A stretch of DNA of 64,000 nucleotides from Meghimatium bilineatum (GCA_034231615.1 CM067299.1:17066555-17130554), one strand, 5' to 3'. Positions 46,518 to 56,888 are shown, numbered from the stretch's first letter. The notes: generated by a model from the sequence alone, not told the origin. Numbers and translations: made by a program.

Positions 46518-47570
46518 GGTAGTTGGCTATACCTGGATATCCCTGCAATGTCAACATACGTGGTCTAGTCCATGAAATCAGGGACTACAAGCGAGACCAC
46601 GAGAACCGTTTTAATTATTACAATAAACTATTCGTTGTTCGCGTGAATCCTTTAATGAAAATAATTTTAAGTCGTCTCATTCAAAGATTTTGGAACAGAT
46701 ATGAACAGCATATGCTTCTAACAGTTGAAGATTTCTCGAGGAAAAAAAAAGAGTGATAACAATCATGTTTGTAGAATTGTTATTTTTTGGAATCTTTTGA
46801 GAGCTCCCACTTGATCCGCATAAACCTTAGTCCAATGCTAGTTATTTCTATCTGTCCAGTATCTGAAACAAATTTCAAGAAATAATATGTATATAAAATA
46901 TATAAATATGGAAAATATGGTTACTCGGAAGCTTCAATGAATTATTGGAAAATATAATAAGATAGTAAACGAATTTCGACTTTAATCCTGCCTGTTAAAT
47001 GGGCGAAAGATAGATTATCGTTTGGTACCTTCTGATTTTAAAAATAAAATAGTATTTTGAAAGAAAAAGTTGACTTGGGCCTACATATTTGTAATTGTTG
47101 TTAATGAACTAGCATAAGAAATTAGAAACAAATATATTATATCTCCCAGGTTTGGATGTCTCTTTCCTCTCATTTAGCTATTCCATCGAGATTTGTAAAC
47201 AATCTACAAGATTTGCTGATGATTTTTAATCCGATATTTTATCAACTTTCTAAAATATAAAAGAAAATCGCTACGTTAGAAATGTCATATTTACGTAGAT
47301 TTTTTTAGCGTAACAATAAGTGACAGAATCATAGATCTACACATTAGATTCACTGACACACCACTAGTTCTGTAGTGCATCAGCATTGCAAATGATTAAA
47401 TGTTTACATGCCACAAGACTACCATTACATAGTTTCCCATAAAAACAAAGCTACACAAACACAGGATACAAAGCCTGAAGCTGAACATGCATTTCAGAAA
47501 TAATGAAATTATTTTTCTGTTATAACAATCAATAAAAGGTAATACTGCAAGTAAGATAGTAAGACTGCAA
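46518..47570. other. RasGRF upstream region
   Basis: Contains the 5' untranslated sequence and possibly the promoter of the minus-strand gene. An in-frame TAG sits 12 nt before the ATG. No TATA box or CpG island could be placed with confidence. The rest is AT-rich. Confidence 0.4.
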
Positions 47571-47571
47571 T

Positions 47572-48060
47572 TAGTCCTTACGTAGGACACAGGTAATGAA
47601 GTCTTACTGAACGACGATTAACACACTATCATTGTCGTATGTTCACGTGAAATAATATGCAGAACAAAACACAGGTTATAATCATACAAATAACAATACA
47701 CAGGAAATACTAGACATTTCGACCAAAAGGCCTTCATCAAGATAAGCATATAGCATTCAAAGTTAACGAGTAGAACCACACCACAGAAACGTGTCCGAAC
47801 AAAATATTAATGTAAGATATCGTAAAGATAGGAATATGAAGCCCATAAAAACGTAAATATAGGTGGAAACTAAACGAACAAAAGATGACATAAATGACGG
47901 AACAACTTGAATAAAGACAAAGACCACACCGACTGAGAGCTAGACCAAAAAGAGTGTTCGGAATTGAGTTCAAATGGCTTGCGGGTACCCAACTCAAAAA
48001 CAAGACGTTTCTTGATTATTTATAAAGAACGCATCTGAACAACATAAGGACATGTGTAGC
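47572..48060 (-). mobile_element. Penelope-like element remnant with hammerhead-like core
   Basis: The minus strand first reads RGRCYTCPYVVQ (about 48040-48010), resembling the Cys-rich segment upstream of the GIY-YIG domain in Penelope-like elements. After decayed sequence comes CTTGATGAAGGCCTTTTGGT then CGAAATGTCTA (47711-47742). This has the layout of a minimal hammerhead ribozyme: UUGAUGA for CUGAUGA, a GGCC/GGUC stem II, an intact GAAA and GUC at the cleavage site. Such ribozymes are known in the terminal repeats of Penelope-like elements. It is homologous to 63720-63990. Confidence 0.6.
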
Positions 48061-48073
48061 AACGACCGCGTGA

Positions 48074-48343
48074 GGAACGAACAGTACCGAAGTGGTTGGG
48101 AACAGGAAACCTACGGTGGCTGTGTACCAAGATATACATCCTTCAGATTTGTGTCGCTCTATTATGAAACCAGAGGCAAGTCCTGGAAAACGGCATGGGT
48201 ATGAGGATCAGACTGGAGAAGGGATAATGTTTAAGCAGGATGCATCGGACAGAGAAGTTATGGAGATGAAAGGTAAGAACAAGTTTAACTTTATCAGAGG
48301 AGGAGGAAGAACCCCGGGAATTAGTCAAGGTATAATTCCGATA
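48074..48343 (+). CDS. Unidentified exon-like ORF on the plus strand
   Basis: Open from after the TGA at 48071 to 48343, with no ATG near its start. It reads KPTVAVYQDIHPSDLCRSIM and, further on, GYEDQTGEGIMFKQDASD. Codon composition looks coding, and ATGAAAG|GTAAGA (near 48272) is a good donor. A candidate acceptor GGGAACAG near 48104 is poor in pyrimidines. Alternatively the frame reads through the donor to GGGRTPGISQ. If real it would belong to a gene transcribed divergently from RasGRF. I do not recognise the peptide, and it could be decayed Penelope-like sequence. Confidence 0.35.
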
Positions 48344-49790
48344 TAATTCTTCTGATAAGTCGTGTCCAATAGTCACATAAAGTGCCACCCATATTGGTGT
48401 TCCGACATTTTATTGGCTTGCAACACACAATACAAGTAAAGTGACCAATGAACATCACATATCAATCTCATTAGCCAAGATTAGTGACGATATTCCTTGC
48501 TAGTTGCAAGCCCGATTTTTTGCAGAATGATGTGTTCGTTAACAAAAGAATTGTATAGAAAACAGTCAGGACGAAAATAGAACACTAATACGCTTAAATC
48601 AAAGAAGAATATACAGAGAAACAAAGAACATGTTGGATCAAAGATACACAGGGACATGTTGAACATTGAAATAGACGGTGAACAACATGACAGAAAAGTC
48701 TGTGATGATAATTATTGTGTTACAGATACGATTTTAACGCTGAAATAATTTTTTGAATTGGGGTGATCAAGGAAAGAAAGGCTAAATAAATCTCTATTTA
48801 AGCATAAATTAACACTGTCTGGCTACCAGCTCACGGATGAATAAACACTAGCTGTTTGAGAATTAAACAAACATAAACATCTCATCTTATTAGAATTTCT
48901 GAGTACAATGTATGGCTGTGAAACATGGACACTAATAGTACGTTTCAATAGCTTTTCCTTCAAACAAATGCAGTTATTTGATTGATCATTTATCATATTA
49001 ATGTAATGTTTTTGCATATGCTGTTATATTTGGTTAGACACAATAAATATATACTTTATATTTGAGCATCATGTGCAATCTTTTTTAAACTAATGAAATC
49101 ATTTGATCTTTATCAGCATAATAATTATTATGTATCGAGAAAATAAATGTTACAACTTCAGACATTATACCAGATACAATCTTAAAAACCCTATGTCATG
49201 TGTTCAAGAGTACAAAATAGAGCAATTTCACGCTTAAATAATGCCAATAAAAGATAAAAAATCATGTGTGAATTTGGGTCTTATAAGTTACTGTAAAGAT
49301 ATTTGTAAGATGTATGTGCACAAGTAGATTGTTGATATATATTACATATAAAGAAAACTTGAATCCAGTGACTGAATTTTAATGAACTTAATTCATAGGG
49401 CCTATACTATTGCAAGGACATACACATAATTGAATTAAAAACGTTATAAATTGGCTGAGTTACATCATTTTGAATTTGGGAAAAAGCCAGTGAAACGTGC
49501 TATAGTAAAGTAGCTGTAGCGAGAATTTATTAGTTCAAAATGAGGTTCTAAGAAGTAGAGAAGGATATTGAAAAAAGCATGGACAACAAAAATAAGAAGA
49601 GAAAGAAGAAAAAAAACATTAAAATGTGTTGCAAACACTAAAAATGGAAGACTTGTATGACACGAGCAATTTTCTACGATTGTTATCAACGAATATAGAA
49701 ATCCTATACTAACAAATTTCGATCAAGATCATGGATTGTTATATAGTAACATTACATTGTTTTATTGGGGTTGTGAATTTCTTCTTTCGG
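48344..49790. other. No recognised feature
   Basis: AT-rich upstream sequence without assignable repeats or ORFs. Confidence 0.4.
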
Positions 49791-49794
49791 AAGG

Positions 49795-49872
49795 AGATGG
49801 TACACAATAATATTGAGAAAACATTGGAGAGTGAAATGCTATAAAATAATATTGAGAACACCTAGGATATAT
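49795..49872. repeat. Minisatellite, left part (about 41-bp unit)
   Basis: TACACAATAATATTGAGAAA then ACATTGGAGAGTGAAATGCT, partly repeated. The same unit resumes at 50475, on the other side of the LINE fragment. Confidence 0.75.
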
Positions 49873-49874
49873 AT

Positions 49875-50470
49875 CAAGTGACATATTCTTCCCAGTACTT
49901 TGTCATCGTCGTGGATACTCTGAACTCCTCTCTGTTCCGGTCAAGCAGGCCTGAATTGACCAGAGACATGCGCATACATTCTTCGACATCGCTGGTACAT
50001 CGTCTTCTTGGTCTTCCTCTTCTTCTTTTGCCAGGCACTCTGCACTCTAGTATCAATCTTTCGATACCGTCATGTCGCTTTAACTGTTAAAAATACTGTA
50101 GCGTCCTTCTTATGATGGTATTTAGAAGCCACTCTTCATTTAGTTTCAGTAATTTCAAAACTTCAATGTTCTTCTTTTTCTCTGTCCATGACATTCGTAG
50201 GATATTTCTGTAACACTTCATTTCAAATGAATTTATTCTTTTGGAAATTGTCTTGTTTAAGGTTCAAGTCTCACATCAATTTGTTGTCACTGGGAAAACA
50301 CATGATTTAAAAAAAATGGTTACTTTAGTGTCGTTATTACTACTTTGTCATATCTTTCTTATATGTGTTAATTTGAGTGTTGCAATTGCGAGTCTTCTTC
50401 TAATCTCGACTGAAAAATCTCCGGAACTGTTTATATTTGCTCCCAGATATTCTAATTTGTTTACACATAG
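49875..50470 (-). pseudogene. LINE C-terminal region inserted in a minisatellite
   Basis: Minus strand: VNKLEYLGANINSSGDFSVE, then IRRRLAIATLKLTHIRKIW (50470-50330), decayed sequence, ILRMSWTEKKKNIEVLKLL (about 50200) and GKRRRGRPRRRCTSDVEECM (50030-49960). This is the post-RT region of an RTE/CR1-type LINE, with a stop and frameshift near 50250. Confidence 0.8.
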
Positions 50471-50474
50471 GATA

Positions 50475-50605
50475 GTGAAATGAAATGCCACAAAATGATA
50501 TTGAGAATATCTTGGAGAGTGAAATGAAATGTTACACAATAATATTGAGAATGACTTTGACAAAATGAAATGCTACATAATACTATTAAGAACAAATTGG
50601 AGATT
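50475..50605. repeat. Minisatellite, right part (about 41-bp unit)
   Basis: Three imperfect copies of GAAATGCCACAAAATGATAT, TGAGAATATCTTGGAGAGT type. They continue the array at 49795. Confidence 0.75.
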
Positions 50606-50744
50606 GAAAAACAAAAACCAACCAAGAAGTGAGATTATAACATTAAACGTGGAAGAAAGTTATCCCTTAAACAACATTATAACACGAACCCTGTATGATT
50701 TGTTAATATAGTGCTATATAACATCGCGAAAAAACGTAATATTC

Positions 50745-50915
50745 CTTTTTCGTCTTCTGCTTTCGTTCTCACACTTGGGGATATTATCAGGGTGTAATTG
50801 CGAAACTAGAATGCATTGTGTAATGGTTTACACCGTAGCTGCCATATCTAAGCTTTTTGACCTGACAAATTCGACGTCAGCTTGGCTACTGGGCACTTTG
50901 ATCCTAAATGATGTG
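50745..50915 (-). mobile_element. SINE-B 3' half
   Basis: Reverse complement: GTCGAATTTGTCAGGTCAAA, TACGGTGTAAACCATTACAC, AATGCATTCTAG and GTGAGAACGAAAGCAGAAGA, the SINE-B 3' half. Confidence 0.72.
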
Positions 50916-50939
50916 TGTTCGTCCACCACAAGTATGATG

Positions 50940-51290
50940 ACTATTTTTTACATCCACTTTTGAAAATTCAGTTAGCCTTATGACCATGCATAATAGTTCG
51001 TAGATGGCTAATGAGCCCTATTCGAGCTGTAAATGTCCTTGGACAGTTCGGGCATGGAATGATAACTGTAGACAGATTTTGGTCTATCCGTGACTTTATA
51101 GCTGCTCTCCGCTGTTGGGCTGCAGCATTTCTCCTCTTTTCACAAGATGATGCGTTCTTTTTTACTGCAGAGCGCCATGTAGATCAATTAGTGCAAGTTC
51201 TTTCCATGTGTCTTGGTCTATTTCAAACGTGTTCAGTGAAATCTTTAACGAATCCTTGAAGCGCTTCTTGTGGACACATTGAGACCGTTT
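50940..51290 (-). pseudogene. LINE 3' end with C2H2-like finger
   Basis: Minus strand: FKDSLKISLNTFEIDQDTWK (about 51280-51220), ELALIDLHGAL, a frameshift, NAAAQQRRAAIKSRIDQ, and IPCPNCPRTFTARIGLISHL then RTIMHGH (51065-51000). The C..C...H...H spacing is the C-terminal finger of this LINE lineage, intact here. The rest of the element is missing. Confidence 0.82.
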
Positions 51291-51445
51291 TCTAAATATG
51301 TGAAACACGTCATTTTCCTACTTTTTCTGCAAACATGTTTTTAGGGAGTAGGTGAATTTTTTATGGACATAATTAAACAGTGGGGATCCTGAAACTTGAC
51401 AATTGTTTGACACGTGATGGGGAAGGGGTAAACACTAACTACATT
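51290..51445 (-). mobile_element. MITE-2, partial copy
   Basis: Reverse complement: TTTACCCCTTCCCCATCACG, TGTCAAACAATTGTCAAGTT, TTATGTCCATAAAAAATTCA and TGACGTGTTTCACATATTTA, which match 55510-55665 closely. The ends are missing. Confidence 0.75.
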
Positions 51446-51474
51446 CCGGAGTTGTTCAGAAGGTCCAGGACTTC

Positions 51475-51570
51475 TTGATTCTTGGTTAGAAACTGGCCTC
51501 ACAGCACGTGGGGCATTCCCATAAGTGCTCCGCCCTCTATTCCAGCAGCCATTCGACTCGATGGTGTTTC
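51475..51570 (-). mobile_element. SINE-C 3' fragment
   Basis: TTGGTTAGAAACTGGCCTCA, CAGCACGTGGGGCATTCCCA, TAAGTGCTCCGCCCTCTATT, then CCAGCAGCCA, very close to 57480-57570. Confidence 0.68.
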
Positions 51571-51724
51571 GAGTCTAATGTTGCCGAAACAGACGTCGAC
51601 ATCATGGCACAACTCTGGCCCTTGCGACAGGTTTCTTTGTTGTTCCGTCCACCCACGCCGTACCGTAACTAGTTCAAGCACAACGTCGATCTGTCGGAAC
51701 AACATGGTAACTGTTATCGAAGGT

Positions 51725-51870
51725 TACGATTACGGGATTGTATAGATGACGTGCCATGAAGCTTCTATAAGAAGATAATCTCAATATAAAGGCATGTCAT
51801 CTACTAAGGTTTTCTATTGCATGGTTGGTTTGTCTAGTGAGCCATTGGTGAGACTCACAGACGCAAGTAC
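51725..51870 (+). repeat. Dispersed repeat E copy
   Basis: ATAGATGACGTGCCATGAAG, AATCTCAATATAAAGGCATG, TTTTCTATTGCATGGTTGGT and TTTGTCTAGTGAGCCATTGG match the reverse complement of 35890-36045. Confidence 0.6.
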
Positions 51871-51885
51871 TAAGTCCTTGGAGTT

Positions 51886-52126
51886 TTCAGGGGGTCGAGA
51901 ACTACATCATTCAGTTCTTAACAGGGTCGAGAACTACGGACCTGAGTTATTCAAAAGCTTCAGGCCTAGAGTTCTTCAGAGGATTCAGGACCACGTCATT
52001 GAGTTGCTTAACGCGTTCAGGACTATGTAATTGAGTTGTTCAGAGGGTTCAAGAATACGTTATTCAGTTGTACAGAAGATTCAGGACTACTTCATTGAGT
52101 TATACAGAAAGCTCATGACTACGTCC
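51886..52126. repeat. Degenerate minisatellite, 32-bp unit
   Basis: About seven diverged copies of ATTGAGTTGTTCAGAGGGTT then CAGGACTACGTC. Confidence 0.75.
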
Positions 52127-52179
52127 TGTAAAAATATAACACTTGAATAATAAATATGAGATGTAAGTAACGAACTCAC

Positions 52180-52287
52180 GTGTTGTAAGAAAGATGCTGG
52201 TGGTAAGATACTGATCCGGTTGTTTTTGTATGCAATTCTTCCATGTTGTGCTTCCTTTAGTGACACTTTATATACGTCCATGAAGAT
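52180..52287 (-). CDS. Unidentified candidate exon (36 codons)
   Basis: An open 108-nt block with a good acceptor, CATTTTATTTACAG|A, and a consensus donor, CAC|GTGAGT. It encodes IFMDVYKVSLKEAQHGRI and then AYKNNRISILPPASFLQH. Both ends are in the same phase if read this way. It has no repeat features and codon choice looks coding. It lies on the RasGRF strand, but RasGRF exon 1 has an in-frame stop upstream, so it could not be translated as part of that protein. It may be a 5' untranslated exon or belong to another gene. I do not recognise the family. Confidence 0.42.
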
Positions 52288-52441
52288 CTGTAAATAAAAT
52301 GCGATAATTGTTTACGTAATACATCACAGGACCGTCGGTGCATCTTAAGTAATGGGAGTGGTTGTTACATAGAATGTCATTCGTTTATTTTCGTGTGCAT
52401 TCATTCTATTTTCGTGCAGGGATGACACTAAAATATCTAAT

Positions 52442-52889
52442 GACTAACTAACTAACTAACCAACCAACCAACCAACCAACCAACCAACCAACCAACCAAC
52501 CAACCAACCAACCAACCAACCAACCAACCAACCAACCAACCAACCAACCAACCAACCAACCAACCAACCAACCAACCAACCAACCAACCAACCAACCAAC
52601 CAACCAACCAACCAACCAACCAACCAACCAACCAACCAACCAACCAACCAACCAACCAACCAACCAACCAACCAACCAACCAACCAACCAACCAACCAAC
52701 CAACCAACCAACCAACCAACCAACCAACCAACCAACCAACCAACCAACCAACCAACCAACCAACCAACCAACCAACCAACCAACCAACCAACCAACCAAC
52801 CAACCAACCAACCAACCAACCAACCAACCAACCAACCAACCAACCAACCAACCAACCAACCAACCAACCAACCAACCAACCAACCAACC

Positions 52890-52956
<67 letters not shown>

Positions 52957-52966
52957 CAACTAACGA
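52442..52966. repeat. Tetranucleotide microsatellite (AACC)n flanked by (AACT)n
   Basis: About 0.5 kb: a short (CTAA) tract at 52443-52458, a long perfect (CCAA) tract to about 52890, then (CTAA) to about 52955. Minus-strand GWLV-repeat ORFs in three frames result from the stop-free GGTT repeat. Confidence 0.98.
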
Positions 52967-53269
52967 ACTTCATTATATTTCCATTAAATGTTGATGTCAT
53001 TTTTATTTTTTTAAATCTTTAAATGGAATTGGAAAGGAGGGTGGGGGGTACTTAGCTTTTAGCATAACTCCCATTACTAAAAGTCATATACTCATTTCTG
53101 AAGGAGAGAAGGAGGTGTTAGAACACTAAAACCACCCATATCTAAGGGTTTGTGTCATCACTAACAATTTAATCAAGTTCCACATCGACGATTGGCTACA
53201 ATGGACGATAAAGATGCTTTGTATCTTGCCTAAACTGTATTTATGAGTTTTCCTTTCTGTGTCTCTCTC

Positions 53270-53430
53270 TCTCTCTGCATCGCAGCCCCTGAATTTTACC
53301 ATACCATTGCTCGCATCCCCTCAACATTGCCATACCATTGCTCGCAGTCCCTCAGCTTAACCATACCTTTAGTTTGCAGCCCCTAAATTTGACCATACCA
53401 AAATTGCTCGCATTTCCTCAACTTGACTTG
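53270..53430. repeat. Degenerate minisatellite, about 37-bp unit
   Basis: Four copies of the type CGCAGCCCCTGAATTTTACC then ATACCATTGCT. Confidence 0.8.
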
Positions 53431-53464
53431 ATTGTAATATCTGCCTACGTAACCAAAATGTGTT

Positions 53465-53712
53465 TCAGTCAACCAATCAAATGTCATATCGAATGGCTTA
53501 TGTGATAATTTTTCTCCACAACTGTCTGTCTCTTGTGTTACTACCGGTAAGTTCTGTTGATAACATTCTCACCCGCAACAGTAACCAGTCATTCAACTTC
53601 TTTGTCTTCCTCGTTTCGTCTCCACTTGATCTTTCCGGTGGTTACTAAATTTGCACGTTTTTCTGTTCTCATCATATGTCCTAAAAACCTCAACTGTCTG
53701 CTTCCAAGATTT
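53465..53712 (-). pseudogene. LINE-1F 3' end fragment
   Basis: Plus text GTCATATCGAATGGCTTATG, CACAACTGTCTGTCTCTTGT, TTGATCTTTCCGGTGGTTAC and CCTAAAAACCTCAACTGTCT aligns throughout with 11995-12225. It covers the last ~80 residues, with frameshifts. Confidence 0.82.
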
Positions 53713-53727
53713 TATTAAAGAAATATC

Positions 53728-53895
53728 CAATCAATCAATCAATCAATCAATAAACCCGTAACTCTTCAGGTTCGTAGGGGTACCACATTGGATGCCTCAG
53801 CACACAGAGTCCTCCAGCGAATTCTATCCTCAGCGATGCGGATGAGTGTGGAATATCTTGCCCTGTCCATTCCTTGATGTTGTCTGTCCATGCCT
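53728..53895 (-). pseudogene. LINE 3'-end fragment with (TTGA)n tail
   Basis: Minus strand DRQHQGMDRARYSTLIRIAE then DRIRWRTLCAEASNVVPLRT, ending at a (TTGA)n tail (53730-53753). The AEDR..WR signature is that of RTE/CR1-type C-termini and differs from LINE-1F. Confidence 0.75.
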
Positions 53896-54142
53896 TTATT
53901 TTATAACATTTTATCAACAGTTACAGTAGAATGTGCTTAATTAACTAAAAAAATTATTCACGTTAGATATTTTATTGATTGCTGAAGAAATAAAAATAAT
54001 GGCGAGCAGTTAGTGGATAAGACTAAAACCCTCTAAATGTAAATATAATCTTATATATATCTGCACAGTTCAAATTGCTATAAGAAAAAACATATACATC
54101 ATAAATCTGGAACATCTTGTTAAAAGGAAGAGTTTAGGATTT

Positions 54143-54425
54143 AGTCGAGCGATGACCGGGTCGACTTTATAAAACCCTGTGTACACAAAATGTAAACATG
54201 TCATGAATGGTCAATTTTGATTATTTCCATGCATTTCGCTGGAAGATCTTGGTTATTATTGACATGCAATCCAAGTATATAACTCCTCTATAACCCCTCG
54301 GTATGAAGACAAGATCTCAAAGAAAATGACCAACAAAACAATACGACAATAATCACAAAATGTAACTAATGGTCCTAATCAGTTATGTACAGCGGTCTTC
54401 TATTAGCAACGGTTTATGTTGAACT
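54143..54425. mobile_element. Palindromic MITE copy
   Basis: Left: GCGATGACCGGGTCGACTTT, CTGTGTACA. Right: GACAATAATCACAAAATGTA, ACTAATGGTCCTAATCAGTT, ACAGCGGTCTTCTATTAGCA, ACGGTTTATG. The right arm is the better conserved. Confidence 0.6.
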
Positions 54426-54449
54426 TGCTACATTTGTTTAATGTGTCGT

Positions 54450-54570
54450 TCATGTTACCGATGAAACTTCCTCCTGATCAGTGTTACCGATGAAACTTCC
54501 TCCTGATCAGTGTTACCGATGAAACTTCCTCCTGTTCAGTGTTACCGATGAAACTTCCTCCTGGTAAGTT
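54450..54570. repeat. 29-bp tandem repeat
   Basis: Four copies of GTTACCGATGAAACTTCCTC then CTGATCAGT, nearly perfect. Confidence 0.93.
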
Positions 54571-54699
54571 TTCTCTTCAGTGAAATATTTGTACTGCTTA
54601 TTCTTTGTTAAATATGGAAATTGTTTGTTTGGGTTCCCAGTAATAAAATTATTACAGCTCTTCTAATTTTTTTTTGCACAATTGGGATGTTTCTTCAGA

Positions 54700-55032
54700 G
54701 TTTTATTTCATAACTAGAAGACTCCAGCTCTCAGCAATACTTTTAGAACTAGACTCCACATCTAAGCAGTGAGCAATACTTTTAGAACAAGACTCCAAAT
54801 TTCAGCAGTAAGCAATATTTTTAGAACAAGACTCCAAATCTAAGCAGTGAACAATACTTTTAGAACAAGACTCCAAATCTAAGCAGTGAGCAATACTTTT
54901 AGAGCAAGACTCCAAATCTAAGCAGTGAGCAATACTTTTAGGGCAAGACTCCACATCTAAGCAGTGAGCAATACTTTTAGAGCAAGACTCCAAATTTAAG
55001 CAGTGAGCAATACTTTTAGAACAAGACTCCTA
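54700..55032. repeat. 39-bp minisatellite
   Basis: About eight copies of GACTCCAAATCTAAGCAGTG then AGCAATACTTTTAGAACAA. The minus ORF with SIAHCLDLESCSK repeats follows from the 13-codon period. Confidence 0.93.
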
Positions 55033-55044
55033 CTCAAAGGGAAT

Positions 55045-55388
55045 AGCGATGCGATGATGGCGGTGTATCGACCAAGTGGTGGCTGTGTAGCGACCAAGTA
55101 TTGGAGGTGTAGCAACTAAATGTTGGCGGTGTAGCGACCAACTGTTGGAGGTGCAGCGACCAAGAATTGGAGGTGTTGCGACCACGTGTTGGAGGTGTAA
55201 CGACCACGTGTTGCAGTTATAGCGACCAAATATTTGAGGTGTAGCGACCAAGTATTGGAGGTGTTGCGACCACGTGTTGGAGGTGTAACGACCACGTGTT
55301 GCAGTTATAGCGACCAAATATTTGAGGTGTAGCGACCAAGTATTGGAGGTGTAACGACCAAGTATTGGAGGTGTAACGATCAAACTGT
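55045..55388. repeat. 22-bp minisatellite with 88-bp higher-order repeat
   Basis: About fifteen copies of GAGGTGTAGCGACCAAGTATTG. A four-unit block starting AGGTGTTGCGACCACG is repeated at 55171 and 55259 (period 88 bp), almost unchanged. Confidence 0.93.
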
Positions 55389-55481
55389 GGTTTAAACATA
55401 ATACTGATGTCCTCCTAAAAATTCCAATAATGGACGTAGGGCAGTTCATACTAAGTAAAGATAGAGTAAAGTGACTTTATG

Positions 55482-55848
55482 TGCTGGATTTGTCCATAAA
55501 TTACTTCAACAATTTTTTTTCAGTGTTTACCCCTTCCCTCATCACTTGTCAACAATTGTCAAGTTTCAGGTTCCCCGCTGTTTATTTATGACCACAAAAA
55601 ATTCACCCAATCCCTAAAATTAAATGTTAGGAAAAAAAGTAGGAAAAAAACTACATGACGTGTTTCACATATTTAGAAAAATGTTTCAACTTAAAACAAT
55701 TTAGCTGGTGTATAATATCGGTATTGTTGATATTCACTTTTGTCAGCAAAAAATATTAACATATCCCCCCCCCCTCCCTCTCCACTATTGGGTCATCCTT
55801 GTGAACAACAACTGTACAACAAGTGATGACGTAATTGACAGCCTATAA
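55482..55848 (+). mobile_element. MITE-2, most complete copy
   Basis: Left end TTTGTCCATAAATTACTTCA; right end TGATGACGTAATTGACAGCC, its partial inverse. Between them are ACTTGTCAACAATTGTCAAG, CTACATGACGTGTTTCACAT and AGAAAAATGTTTCA, shared with 32788 and 51290. A C12 tract lies at about 55768. No ORF. Confidence 0.72.
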
Positions 55849-55849
55849 G

Positions 55850-56430
55850 AAAACGTCTCACAGAAGAAGAACAATATCAAACATATCTTATATAATTAAA
55901 GTAAAGAAACAACAAGTGGGAGAAATAAAGAGCAATTCAGAAATAACAGTTGGGAAAAAAAAATACTAGAATGGTAGTCGATGGAAATCAATCACTTTGA
56001 TATGAGACAGAAAGTGTTTGAAATCGATTACAGACGGCTTTCGTCGCGGAAATCTCAGATAATCTGGTGTGATCTTAAATGACAAAACGCATAAATAAAT
56101 GGAGAGAGTGCGCGCTAGAATAACAAACACAGGAATCTTATAACAGAGATGAGATGCGACATTGCATCTCAGTCCATAAATAAAAATGTTGTTATTAAGA
56201 GAAGTTATTGCTTGTTTGCTTGTGATCTTACACTGAAATGTTTCTCCCGTCGGCGGCTTGAGAAGTCAAGAGAATGACTGAACGTTCAAGTAATCGTTGA
56301 AACAGCGGAGAATTATCAAAGCAATCATTTGGGTCTTGGTGGTGTATTTTGTGTCTATAGATTTTTATGATTATTCCGCTGTTTATAATTTTTTACTGTT
56401 GCGTCATTGTGAAATGTCTTTACTTCGAGA
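55850..56430. other. No recognised feature
   Basis: AT-rich sequence with no assignable ORF or repeat. Confidence 0.4.
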
Positions 56431-56434
56431 ATAT

Positions 56435-56888
56435 GGTATAGTACGCCACCAAGTTTCCTAGTGCAAGTTGTTTAGTACGTCACCAAGTTTCTTAGTGCAA
56501 GTTTAGTACGCCACCACTTTTCCTAGTGCAGGTTGTTTAGTACGTCACCAAGTTTCTTAGTGCAAGTTTAGTACGCCACCACTTTTCCTAGTGCAAGTTG
56601 TTTGGTACGTCACCATGTTTCTTAGTGCAAGTTTAGTACGCCACCAAGTTTCTTAGTGCAAGTTGTTTAGTACGTCACCAAGTTTCTTAGTGCAAGTTTA
56701 GTACGCCATTACGTTTTCTAGTGCAAGTTGTTTAGTACATCACCAAGTTTCTTAGTGCAAGTTGTATAGTACGTCACCAAGTTTCTTAGTGCAAATTGTG
56801 TAGTACGTCACCAAGTTTCTTAGTGCAAGTTGTTTAGTACGTCACCAAGTTTCTTAGTGCAAGTTGTTTAAGACGTCATCACAGTCGA
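56435..56888. repeat. Minisatellite, 31/35-bp alternating units
   Basis: About thirteen copies of AGTACGTCACCAAGTTTCTT then AGTGCAAGTTGTTT. In the first half, AGTACGCCACC and AGTACGTCACC versions alternate, giving a 66-bp higher-order unit. Confidence 0.93.

Noticed and set aside
52448-52891. Three overlapping 143-147 residue ORFs of repeated GWLV
   Set aside because: They come from a stop-free tetranucleotide repeat read in three frames.
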